Below, one piece after another: positions 12,229 to 24,100 of a DNA stretch of 64,000 nucleotides (the stretch's first letter is position 1; every line of letters begins with the position of its first letter). Position numbers and translations under genes: made by a program. The stretch spans positions 3,118,327 to 3,182,326 of the forward strand of contig VWZX01008936.1 in NCBI GenBank assembly GCA_013399015.1. Reading direction: 5' to 3'. This stretch comes from Galbula dea (lineage: Eukaryota; Chordata; Aves; Piciformes; Galbulidae). The notes below the pieces were generated by a model. That model saw only the letters and a list, made by a program, of their open reading frames with translations, was not told the origin of the DNA and did no database searches.

Positions 12229-14120
12229 TACTGGTAATAGCATGAGAGGTCCTCAGTCAATGCTGTTCTCAGCAGAGGATCTTCATCTCCTTCAGGTCTG
12301 CTGATAGAGCTTTGCCCCGTGTGGCAGCTGGTGAGCCTAGACCAGGGAACTGATCTATATTTTAAAATGATCATTTACATTCTATTCTTCATGGCTACTT
12401 TTGGAGGAAAATGAGGAGGAATGATGGGCTGCTTGGGATGGCACAAAAAAAAAGTTGTGGAACAAAGTTATCTGCTAATTTGTGTCTCTAACAGGAATAA
12501 TCTGTTTTGCAATTTCAAGTTGCCACAGAAATGTGGTTTCTTTCAAACAACACAAGTAACTTTAGTGTGCAGCTGAATGCAATTCATTCAATAGGTTAAG
12601 ACAAAGCTCTTACCTGATTTTTTCCTCAACAATATTGTGGCTGAAACGAGTTTTCTTGTTTAGTATTTAATGAAAATTTCATATTTAATCTAGAAAAATG
12701 AGTATGTTTACATAACTTCATTTTCCCCCATTCTGTTCACTGAGATAGCACAGAAAATAAACTGTATCTAGGCTTTTGTATACATTACACCAAAGTAAAA
12801 TGTAGTGTCAGTACTTGGTACCCAAACACAGCTAGCTGTACCCACTTCCTCTCTCACCTTGCAGCAGTGACTGTAAACCACGCAAGTACAGCAGCATGAC
12901 ATCTCACAGTTATGGGGTTGTGCTGTCCATGGCTAAATGAACTGTACTAGTGTGAATAACTGGGCCAAATGATTCACTATTAAGGTGTATAAACATCATT
13001 ATTTATCAGGCCTGTGGTGTGTGCCTTAGTTGGGCAGCTGTAAATAAAGGGATTTTTCCCTCAGCATTTTCAGGATGCCAACCTGAAAGGGCAGACTGGA
13101 ACTATGGGTTTTCCTGAACTGCCCTCTCATATTTCTGAGAGGCAAATTCTGTATTTTCAGGAGTTGCTTTCCTTTTCCATAGGCCATGCCTTCTGATGGT
13201 GGAAGTGAAAGTCTGTTTCTATAGAAATCCACTCCTTGCTAGGTGAGGGTACATTGTAAGCTTTGAAGTGTGGGAAACTCCTCTATGTCGAAGTGCAGAC
13301 TTCAGCTGAGGAAAAGAGCTTGGAGGAACTTTAATTGATAATGACCGCAACAAGCCTACTATTTGAATCAACCTTCTCTAGCCCTGAAAGTTTTAACCTG
13401 TTTCATTTACCAAGCAGTAAACCACAAGAGTAAAAACAACACAGTTTATCTTCTAGCTATTTGTATTTCAGTCTCTGCCACAGTAGTGTTATTGTGCCTC
13501 TAGAAATAATGAAGTGGATAGAGCTGCTACTTCCCAATGAGTTTCTACAGGCCTTCCTTTCAGGTCCCACAGATATTCTTGCTGGGAGACAAAATAGAGG
13601 AAGATTTCTGATTTTTCCTTTCCATGTATGAATTTTTTTGTTATTAAAGAAGAGTAAATCACTGTTGAGTATCACATGTCTACTTCACATATTTCAGGAA
13701 CTTAGTACTCAGTTGCCTGTTTGATACAAAGTAGTCACTTGGGAAATTAAAAGTGCCCCAAAAGTAGGAAAAATCTCAACCTAATAGTCACAGATTCACT
13801 TAAGGGGGGAAAGGGAAGAGAGTATACGACCATTTGAAACACCAGGGAAACTTATCCTCCTCCTAATCAATGTTTCCCTGCAGCTGAGGAAGAAGTGAAA
13901 TATTAGCTTGGAAAGGCTCAAGCTACACACACAAAAATCCAAGATATGAAACAAGTAATAAATCATCACCTTCCTTGCAAGAAAATGATAAAAAAAATTT
14001 CTTTCCCAAGGAAACATTCCACAGCAGGATCAATTTGTTTGTAAAGTGTATGGATTGTTTGTGATGGTGTGAACTTTGTATAAATATCTAGAAATGGCTT
14101 CGTGTTACATCAATACTGAT
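12229..14120. other. Intergenic DNA upstream of the MTA3 CpG island
   Basis: AT-rich sequence with no recognisable gene or transposon. CpG density rises abruptly after about 14120. Confidence 0.65.
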
Positions 14121-14449
14121 GTATTTGGAGCATCCGTCGCAACGGGTGATTTATAAGCCTGTCCTCCAAAGCGTCCCGATTCCGAGGCAAGCTGCTAGAT
14201 TTATCTCTATTCTGTCGTAGATGCTTTCTGATGCTTGTTGCGAGCAAGCTGGCTTCTCCCCACGGCGGACAGCTCGGAGGGTCACCGTGCCCGGGTTGCC
14301 CCGGTGCTGGAGGCGAGCTGATGTCGCCGAAGCCCGCATTCTCCTCGGCCGCATCCGGCTCCGAAGACGAACAAAGGAGTCTCCAATCAATCACCAACAG
14401 GTGCTGCTCACACGCCAAGTGTGGGAAACTTTCTCTGGGTTATGACTAG

Positions 14450-14678
14450 GAGTTTCAGAGGGGGGCAAGAGAGGCTTCGACTGCAGGGGACAAAGCAGCG
14501 CCGGGGAAGAAACAACCAGCAAAAAAACGCCAAACCCAGAAGGGACCGTACAGGAGATGGAAAAAAGCGTCACCCACTTCTTCCAGGCAGCGCGGGGCTC
14601 CGGAGTTTTGGAACAAAGCGGCAGAAGCCTGCGGAGTGCCTCGAGCTGTGGGCCACGGCGAACAACCCTCGTTCTGAG
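14450..14678 (+). other. MTA3: Candidate non-coding first exon of MTA3 (5'UTR)
   Basis: The evidence is a strong splice donor, CTGAG|GTAAGT, with the exon ending at 14678 inside CpG island 2. It pairs naturally with a pyrimidine-rich acceptor (CTTCCTCCTTGCCTAG, ending at 15033) 60 bases before the MTA3 ATG. This would make a 355-base 5'UTR intron, 14679-15033. The left boundary (transcription start) is a guess. Confidence 0.45.
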
Positions 14679-15093
14679 GTAAGTCACCTCACTCCGCGCG
14701 GCTGGCTGCGGGGAGTTCCTCACCCACACCCGCACCTCCCCCGAGGAACGCCCAGCCGCGGCCCAGGACCCGGCCCCCGCTCCAGCCGCCCCACCTGCGG
14801 CCGAACAGCCGGCCCCTGCCTCCGACCCGCCCTGGGGCCGGTGTGCAGAAGAGGGAGGGAAGCAGTGGGGGCGGCTTTTTAACCCTTTCTCCGCCGGGCA
14901 GTTCTGGGAACGGCTGAAGCGCCAGTCCCGTGAGGCGCGGCGCTGTATCCTGTGCCCGGGCGGGGAGGGGTGGTGCTGGGTGGGGGCGAGCGCGGGGCGG
15001 GGGGCCCTCCGGAGCCGCTTCCTCCTTGCCTAGCCCGACCGGACCCGGCCCGGCAGAGGCGGCGGGAGAAGGAGGAGGGCGCGGAACGCAGAC

Positions 15094-15121
15094 ATGGCGG
15101 CTAACATGTACCGAGTGGGAG
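15094..15121 (+). CDS. MTA3: MTA3 coding exon 1
   Basis: Encodes MAANMYRVG plus the first base of Asp10, the invariant amino end of the MTA family and the start of the BAH domain. The ATG at 15094 has G at -3 and G at +4, a good Kozak context, and the donor is G|GTATGT. The reading frame beyond the donor is intronic. A second in-frame Met lies at codon 5, as in mammals. Confidence 0.95.
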
Positions 15122-18100
15122 GTATGTGTGGGGACGAGGCAGCGCCCGCCTGGCGCCAGGGGGTCCTGCACCCGGCAGCGGGTATGGAGCCTGGCCCGGG
15201 GGGGGGCCGAGCCAAGCGGCGGGGCTGTACGCGCCGCGTCGGAATGAAGAGAGGCGCACCGGCCCCCTTTGCCTGCCGCGGCCAGCGCCATGGCCCCGAG
15301 AGGGGCGGCCAGGCCCGGGTGGCCGGCTAGAGACGGTAGCCGATCCCGGCAAAGGAGCCGCTGGGCCCTCCGCGGGGCGGAGGGCGCAGGTTCCTCCCCC
15401 GCTGGTCCTGTGAGCCGGGTGGGAGGCCGGCCCCACCGCCGAGGAGAAGGGCAGCGCCGCCCTCCGCGGGGAAGGGGGGAGCGGCGCTGCAGCTTTCCTG
15501 CCCTCTTTCGCCGCGGCGCGGGGCTGTGTATGGCCTCCGTTCGTGGTTCGCCTCCTTCTCCGGTGAGCGGTGGAGGAGCCGCCCTCCGGCCCCGCTGCCG
15601 GCCGACCCAGTACACCGCTCCGCAGCAGGCTGGCCCAACTGTGAGGCGAGCGAGGGGCGGCCCAGTGGGGCCGTGCGCCCCGAGTCCGGGAGCCTGCCTC
15701 GGCCCAGCGCTGCGGCCTGCCGGCTGCGGGCAGCCGGCTCCCGCTCTGGGGGCCGTCCGGCGGCGCTTCTCCCCGGGGCGTTCTGTCGTCCCCTTTTCTT
15801 TCTTTTAACGGCGGAGTTTCTCTGCGCATTCCTTCCATCCCTCGGGGATAAGTAATAAATCCGTCTGTGTAGCTGGGGGATATCTGTCGTCTTTTCAGCT
15901 TACCGACGTGACCCTTGCAGAGTCTGCTGTTACGTGACTGCTCGGCAGGGGCTGAAGGGGGTGACTTAGGCGGTAAAAAATAGTAAGCGTTTATTTTCCC
16001 ACTCCCGGCCTGTCGACATAGACAGGGGTAACTTTCCGCTGCCCGCCCTTACGGAGTGAACATGGCTGTGTTCCGAGCGCTGTAGCTCAGGTGCACTGCT
16101 CAGGTGTTCAGCACTTGGTGATCAAAAATGCTTGATTCTTCCTGCTTTCGCCTCCAGAGCCTGAGGTGTGAGGGATGATGCAAGGCAATGAGCAGTGATA
16201 GTAGTTTCTGCCTCTTGCATCCACAAATCGTCCGTCTACATACTCCTTTAAGGCGTTTAGATTGTTATCCCGTCAGCCTTTAGTCATGAAAGTAAAACTT
16301 CGCTGGGCAGAGCGGTTGAAATCTGGGTAGGGTTTGCCTCTTAGGTCATCAGTTCTCAGTTTTTTCGTTGTGATCTTAATAAGCAATTGTGAACGATATC
16401 CAGAGATCATACTTGCTCTTTAGTGTTAAAAGGGCAAGTTACCTGAGGCTTAAAACATTGCAGAAGAATTTTACCCATCAGTGGGTCCCCCCACCCAATC
16501 TTTTAAAATAAAGTTTGAGTGGTGCCAAAGTCAAGTATCAAATGTGAAGTGAGGCTAGCCTTTGATGGGTAGTGATGAAAATAAGTTTTGAGAAAACTAT
16601 TGAAGGAAACGTGCTGCATGTCAGTTCTTTGTATGTTACATGGGAGCAGCTTTCAGGATATGAGTAAACTTCCATATACTCTATGAAAATATTTTTATGC
16701 TAATGATATGCTGAGATGTTGTGCTGAAAGAACCTTGCTAACCTCATCGCTATTATTACTTATTGCAGTTTGTATGATACTGAACAGAGATGACAACAAA
16801 AGCAAGTGTCTTAAAATGTACATTATACATTTGGATAACTTTACTACTACCTCAGCAGCTGATAATAAATGTGACATAGCATATCTTGCATAATTATTTA
16901 TCTCCATAATACAGAAACTCACTGCAGTGCTCAATTCTTAGGTCTTCCTTAACTGATTGTTAGAATCCACTGGTTTTACATAAAAATTTATGAACTATGT
17001 GGATTACTGAATTACTAACCAGAATTAAGAAACAAATATGTTAAATCTCAGTATAGAAATACTGTCTTAACATTTAGTAGAAAATCTCAGCTTTTTAACA
17101 ACTTCTGCATTTAGAAGAATAATTTTGCTCTAGCGATTATACATGTATGTATTATATTTTGTTATTTCAGTCCCTTTCCTTTTATCATTGCAGATTATGT
17201 GTATTTTGAAAATTCTTCCAGCAATCCATATCTCATTAGGAGAATTGAAGAACTTAACAAGGTACAGAAGTGCCTATGATTCTTACTTAACATTTGACAG
17301 CAGTCAGTGTGCTTCTCAAAAACTGAGAATGATTTCCATTCCATGAGTTTTCTGTTGTGTTTTGGGGGTTTTTTTTTGGAGGGGGAGAGGGTGGTTTGTT
17401 TTTTTTTTAAAAAAAAGCTTTCTAGAGCTTTTCTGTATATTTTGTTTATATTTCAGTTACTGAAATCTTTCTATGTGCTAGCCCTGTAATTCTGCCCTGT
17501 TATCTAAGGAAACAACCAGTTGATTAATCCTGGTGAACAGGAGTACAAATCCTGCAAATGCTTGAAGAAATTAATTTCTTTAATTCTCTGTATGGTGATG
17601 ACACTGTGAATCCATCTGGAATGCTAGTTATCATGTAATGTGTCTGCTTTTGCATATATGTATAAAGAAGTACTAGGTATCAGTGAGACTTTGAAGTGAT
17701 CAAGTAACAGAATATGTGACTTCTGTGGCTGTTTATTGTTCAGCTTATTGGCAGCTGTTAATGAAGGAGAGGCTTTTGAGTAGAAATAGAGGTTGTATTC
17801 TCTGTCCTCATCCTGAGTGCGTTTTTCTAGAGTGGAGGCTTTTCAGTGTCATTTTGGGGAGAGCGTGATTAGTTCTCTTCAGTCTTGTACTACTAAGAAC
17901 CTTGTGGGATTTTTATTATTTTTTTTAGCATGGTCTATTTTTATTATTCTGTCAAGCAATATTAAAACTTACTGGTATGTTACATCAAAAGTTAATGGTT
18001 AGAACGCCTATTGTGATGTAAGTAATTAAAACAGTTTTCAGTACCTCAAGTTTTAAATAAGTAACTAAAAGTAGTGAACTAACTTTGTACTTTTCATAAC

Positions 18101-21100
18101 AGGAGAGAGGATACAGTAATTCACATAGTCATAGATTATTTACATTACCAGACTAAAGAACATGATCCCTGTAATGAGTCATGAAAACAGCTGTGAACTA
18201 AATAGCTCTTCTATTTTATGAGCTGCAGTGGATTTTCAAATAAACCGTGTTGTATTAAATATGGTTCTGAAAATGATGCCAGAGTACTTTGCAATCTGCA
18301 TTTCTGTCTAAAGCTGCTAAATTGCAAACAGAGGGCATTTGATTTGTATTGCTCAGCAGAGGAAGGATACATTCTATCTTGATTGATTTATCTGATTTCT
18401 CTTTCTTTTGTAGACTGCCAATGGAAACGTGGAAGCAAAAGTGGTGTGTTTTTACAGGCGAAGAGATATTTCCAACAGCCTTATAATGCTTGCAGATAAG
18501 CATGCTAGTAAGTAGATCATATAGGGCACTTTTTTCTTCTGTCACAGCCTGTTCAGTTTCTGCAGCACTTAGAATTGCATTTCTTTGGCATGTGGAATAT
18601 ATATTTGTATTAGGGCATAATTAATATCCAGTTAGATGCTTGGTGTTATCTGATACTGGCCCTGCTCCTAGTAGTTGCTTTCAGGACTTAAGTTAAGCTG
18701 TATTAAAGTGATTGAAAGTCTCCACTGGAAAAGAATAAGATAGAGTTGTATTTCATTTTTTATGTTAAAAGTAAATTGTGGACATAAGTCAATTTGAGCT
18801 TAAGAGCATTGGTGAGGATTTGATTTGACATTTTTGAGTTAGACAAATGTGTATTGCTTACTGTAAATAATGAAATGTATCATTGGAGACTGAAGATCAC
18901 TGCAGATTGTAAAGCAGTTGTGTGCATTTATGTTAAAATAGATATTAATAAAGAAAACAGTAGTAAGTACTCACTGGTTGTAAGTACTGGTAGTAATAAG
19001 TACTCACTATTTTTTCAGAAAAGCAACAAGTAATAACGAATAGGGGGGAAAGTGCTATTTTTTTTCTTCATAACTTAACTGGTTTTGGTAGCAGCTGTTT
19101 GGTCTACAACTGAGATAGGATATTTTTCCATAATGTTATAATTAAAAATACAATTCTGAAGACAAAGGCAGAACCTAAAAAAACCCTTATATGTTTGAGA
19201 AAATTGTTATTTACAAATTATTGTAGTCATGTTTGTAAATAATTGAAGTCTTGTATATGTCAATGTCTGGTAAATTTCTTACCCTGTACTGTTAAAATAT
19301 CATTTTGATTGTAAATAATACTTGAGTTTTCAAAATGAGTATATGAATAAGTGACATAATGATTATAAATCTCTGTTCTCTAATTTATTTGGATGAATCT
19401 CTTTAAAGACATTACCAAATGCCGTATTTTGTGTGCAGATATATGATGGAGTAATTAGGACTTAAAAAATACCTTACAATTTGCTTAAGGTGAAATTCTG
19501 ATACTTTTACTCATATAAGTACTGTTAGTGAAGAGAAGCAGCCAGCTTTTGGCTTTTGTTTTTTTCTTTCGTTGGTCCTGGAGAGGTGGAGGTGATTTGA
19601 ATATGTAGTGTGAAGTACTAGGTTGGTTTATAGAGAAAGAAGATACATCTTGCTTATGTTCTAAGGGATTGATTTATTTAAATGTATTTCTAATATAGTT
19701 GGATACACTTATTATAATTATTGATAACCTGATAATTATAATTATTGGTAGCCTGCCCCAAAAGCATTATAGTCTTTTAAATTCTTCTGTATGAAATGTA
19801 TAGAAACATAGAACTTTCAGTGAGCTTTGCTAAGCTTTCTGGCACATTTCTTTGTTCTTTTCTGATGGAGGAGACAAGGAAGGATAAAAAGAATTTTATT
19901 GGAAGTATGTTTTTTTTAAGTTTGATTTTTAAAACATGACTGTTGTAAACTTTTTTGGTTGGCTTACTTTTTTAGAAACGGCTGTGTTCTGTGGGCATCA
20001 TTCAGCCTGGAAATGTGACTAAGATTTTTCTGTTTCCTTTGTGAGTTTTGGCTGGCTGTTTTGTCAGCACTTTGATAGAAATGCCTCGTTGATGGTCTGT
20101 TGCTCTTCCACTGTAGCATACTAGGGCTTTGTTGGTGTCAGTAAAAGTACCAGGAAATCTTCCATCATTTTTTCTCTGTTGAGATTCTCTTGGCTATTTT
20201 GTAGTGAGAAAATAGAAATGTAATTTCTAACTTGAGTCAGCAAGTACCTTTAGAATGCCTCTGTCTCACAGGTTGTAAGTCTTCTAACCAAGCCTTCCTA
20301 TGGATTAGGTTTCTCTGTGGATGTTTTCTCTGTGTGTAATGTTTTCTTTCTGACCAATCTGTGAAATCTGTACAGTTAAATAATCTTTGGAGATATGTGT
20401 TATGGGGGACAGCACACAGGGAGGGTTTGCTGCCTGGTTCTTCATACAGCTCATACAGCAGATGTAGCGAAATGTCAAATCAATTTAAATGTTTTGATTC
20501 TGGAATACCACAGTGTTCTGTGTAAAAATATGATGTATGTAAACAAAATATTTGTATATTTATAGATTGAATGTTTTTTGGAATATTTTATGTAACTAAA
20601 CATGTGATGCTTCAGTGCTTCTACCTGGTTTATTATAAAATAAATGCTAAAAGATACAAGTTGCTCATAGAATGGGAGTTCTAGTTCAGTCACTGGTTAC
20701 TCCATTGTATGTGTCTAGAGAGGTCTTTTAAGATCTGCTTGATCTTTTCTAACACATTTTATATTAGTTGCATTTTTTTCTTTTTGATTGAGAAAATTTT
20801 CCTGATTAATGCACTTTTGCAGATTTTGGCAAGTGGGGTGACATTTCAGTTTTTGAAGGTTGCCTTTGTGTGATGTAGGTATGGTCCTATTTAATAAGAG
20901 GATAAAACAGCTTTTTGGAACTTGCAAATTTTCAATAGCTTGAAAAAGATTCAAAACAATTCATAAGAAATTTTGGGAAAAATGGAATGAAGGATGTCTG
21001 TGTTACACTATCACAGTTTAGGAGTCAGTATACCCTTTTTTTGAGAGAAGGGAGGTTTTTTGTTTCTTGTCTTCAAAAAGTATCAGGGTATAAAAAGAAA

Positions 21101-24100
21101 TAGGGGAGAAGAGGTGAGTTTTCCTTAGGCCATTCCAAAGCACTTGGGTGCAGAGGAGTTACACTGATTTCAGACCATCTGACACTAATCTGTGAGGAAA
21201 TTGCTTTTCCTCCATTTTTTCCTGATGTTTCTGGTTGAAGTTAATGAGAATTTTTATTTGTCCAGCAGCATGATGTGATGTCAGTCTAGATCTGGGAATG
21301 GTTCTCTAAGCAGACTGTAGCCACTGAAATCCAGGGATTTGCAATGTTTTATGGGCCCTTGAAGACATTACATTTTCCCCCCCTTTGATTTCTGTTACTG
21401 TATGGAGCTTGCTGAGCAGAGTAGGGGAGTTCTGTTGAAGTGTTAAGAGTCACCATCGTTTCGGTTGTAGCCGTGGAGGTCGTTCCTGTCTTTGTGCGGC
21501 AGAGTAAGGTGCTGGTTTTTGTGGGGAAAAGAAGGGCAAGAGATGAATAGAAAGCAGCAGGCAGTGCAAGAGCTGTTGCAACAGATGAGTGAAGCACATA
21601 AGCAGATGAACTTGGAGAGATGGGACAAAACCACTCAGCTCATTAAACTGGGTAAAGCAACCATAAAGGAGTGACATAGAGATGTTTTCTAACCAAACAG
21701 TGTAGTTGAATGAGAAACTGCCAGCTGTAGTGGGATCTATAAAATCTATATGGTTCTTTATCTAAAGTGGAGTTAGTGTAAATGCCTGTTGTAGTGGGAT
21801 CTATAAAATTTAGATGATTCTTTATCTTAAGTGGAGTTGATGTAAATATTTTAGGGCAAGGTTTTAATAGCTGAGGAGGGTGGGGAAACTATGCTACTAC
21901 TATACTACAAACTCTGTACCAGCACTGGGTTTGAGTTACAAAAAGGGTTAGTAAAGGGTTACAAAAAGTTAGTAAAGGGTTCAACTTAGGTATTTATTTT
22001 GTAATAGATTTATGATCTATTACTTTTTTGAGGCTGAGTAGGGTAGCTTTAGTGCATGGTGCCTTTTTTTTTTACAGTTCTTTACATTTTAAATTCTTCA
22101 TCTGGTCATGCATTACTATGTAATGTTATGTTTGAAGTAATTCTCTTGTTGGAACTCCTTGGACAGCTTATGCCTTGTCAAAAACCTGACGAAGATATAA
22201 GAAAAATTCCTGATATCAGAGGCCTTTGTTTTCTGATTTATTAAGAGAGCTTGCAGTTAAGAAAACAGATCTGTTGATATGACCATGTGTTGAAGGATGC
22301 CATTTTCCTCACTGTTTGATAGAGAAAGGAGCTAAGGAGTGGAAAGGCAGTGCTGGGAATCAAAGACAGGATAATCTCCTAGAGCATGTATCAGGAAGGA
22401 GAAGGCTTGGCTGCTAGAAACAGCCAAGGAGTGGGTGAGCAGACTGGTGTAACTGGTTCAGTGAGATACTACCTTCTAAATACTAAAACTAGTGCTTGTT
22501 TGCAGCTTAGCGTCCCTGGCTCTGTCGTCTGTGTCAACCCAAGAATTAGGAGAAAATTATTTTTGACCTCACATACTTGCCTTCTCTGAGGAAAAGACAG
22601 ATCTTTCAGAAGTCAGTGTCAGTGAGCAAGCCATCAGAAGACTCTTGGGTTCACACTGAATGTGGGTGGTGAGACAAAACCAAGTTAGCCAGGAAAGTTC
22701 AGAAGAATGAGTTCTAATGGCTGGTTTGATTGAGACTGGAATTTGACACGTTGTATTTATTTACAGTCAACTAATAGAGACATGTAAACTAAGCCCTAGC
22801 AAATATAAGTATGTTATGTTGCTTATGGGGATCCTGACATCTGTGATGTGGATGAGTCACACCCTAGGAGGACCATCAAAGGATGATATAGATAACAGAT
22901 TCTTTAATCAGTGGCAGAGTACCTTTTATGCTGAGGTATTTTTATATTAGTCTCTCTGTCACTGTGTTGAAAATAAGCTTGAAGAATAGAGGGATTTTTT
23001 TGTGAGGAAAACATGATCTTTTTGGTCTCCTGAGACAAGGGAACACAAAGTTTTTCTTCATTTAGTCAAGAGAATGCCTTCAATTGTAATTTGTTTGGAG
23101 AGGGGGAAAAATTCAGAACTAACTGAAGTAGAGCAGGTCCTGTCAAAAACTGTGTCCTTTTCACCAAGGAGAACCTTGTCTCAAGACTCCCAATTATCCT
23201 TTTCAAGGGCATTTTGGGTAGCCTCATAAGTTATGTGTTTTATTAATTTGATTTTTGTGCAAGAACTGCATACTTGTGAATTATTTTTTTCACCTCAATG
23301 GTAAAAGCAATAAAGAAGCAGTAATGAGGAGCTTTTTGCTTCTGACAATATCTGAGTCTTCCTTTTGTGAGTGACATTTTAGAGTTAGTAGATAACTGTA
23401 GTGTATATTGTCTCATTAACAAGTTTGCTGTCAGCTCTAAGTATCTTGTGGAATTAACAACTGCTGTGGTTGTTTAGGCTCTTCTGTTGGTGCAGAACAT
23501 ACTGTTAGATTGTTAATGTTAATGATCTTCCCTTAATGGAGTGAATGGATTTCCGAGTTCATAACTTTAGCAGTTCTTAGCAGTTCTTAGCTCTAATTCA
23601 AGACTTCCATAAATGCATTTTTTTCACCTGAGTGTATGTGATGTGCATTTGGGTATATAGGATATTGCACATACAAAAATACTCTCTGCTGTATGCAGTT
23701 AGTTTGTATAACTGCATCTATTTTTTTGCATGAACTAGCAACTAGCTAGTAACTGCTAGCTCCAACTTTTGACCTCTTAAGAATAGATTTATAATTTTGG
23801 CCAGCAATACTTAGGTTGGTTGGTTTTGTTTATTTTTTTAATTCAAAAATCTTATTTTCTGAACACAATTTAAAAGGGTTTAATACATTGCTGCCAACCT
23901 CTGTGAATGTAAAACCAAACAAAAACCAAAATCCAGATGAACTGATTGAGTTTGTTGTGGATAGTGGAAGGTTGCAAAATATCAGTTCACATTTATGCTT
24001 AAAACTGTTTAATAGCTATCTGAAACTTAGCTTTTATTGTTTTAATTTAAGTGCTGAAATTATTTATTTAGTATGCTTCCTCAGTGTAGGGAGGGACTCA

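Larger units (their letters stand above)
14120..15930. promoter_or_regulatory. MTA3: CpG island 2 (MTA3 promoter)
   Basis: CpG-dense, GC-rich block, richest at about 14690-15800, covering the MTA3 start codon at 15094 and the beginning of intron 1. It contains a CCAAT box at 14383-14387, G-rich Sp1-like stretches near 14960-15005 and a run of G near 15200. No TATA box stands at a plausible distance, which fits a housekeeping-type dispersed promoter. The long open frames on both strands here are products of base composition. Confidence 0.85.

Noticed and set aside
14689..15838. Long open frames on both strands of CpG island 2, up to 308 codons
   Set aside because: They are Pro/Gly/Arg/Ala-rich in all frames, overlap each other and the real MTA3 exon 1, and contain no domain motifs. 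GC-rich DNA simply lacks stop codons.
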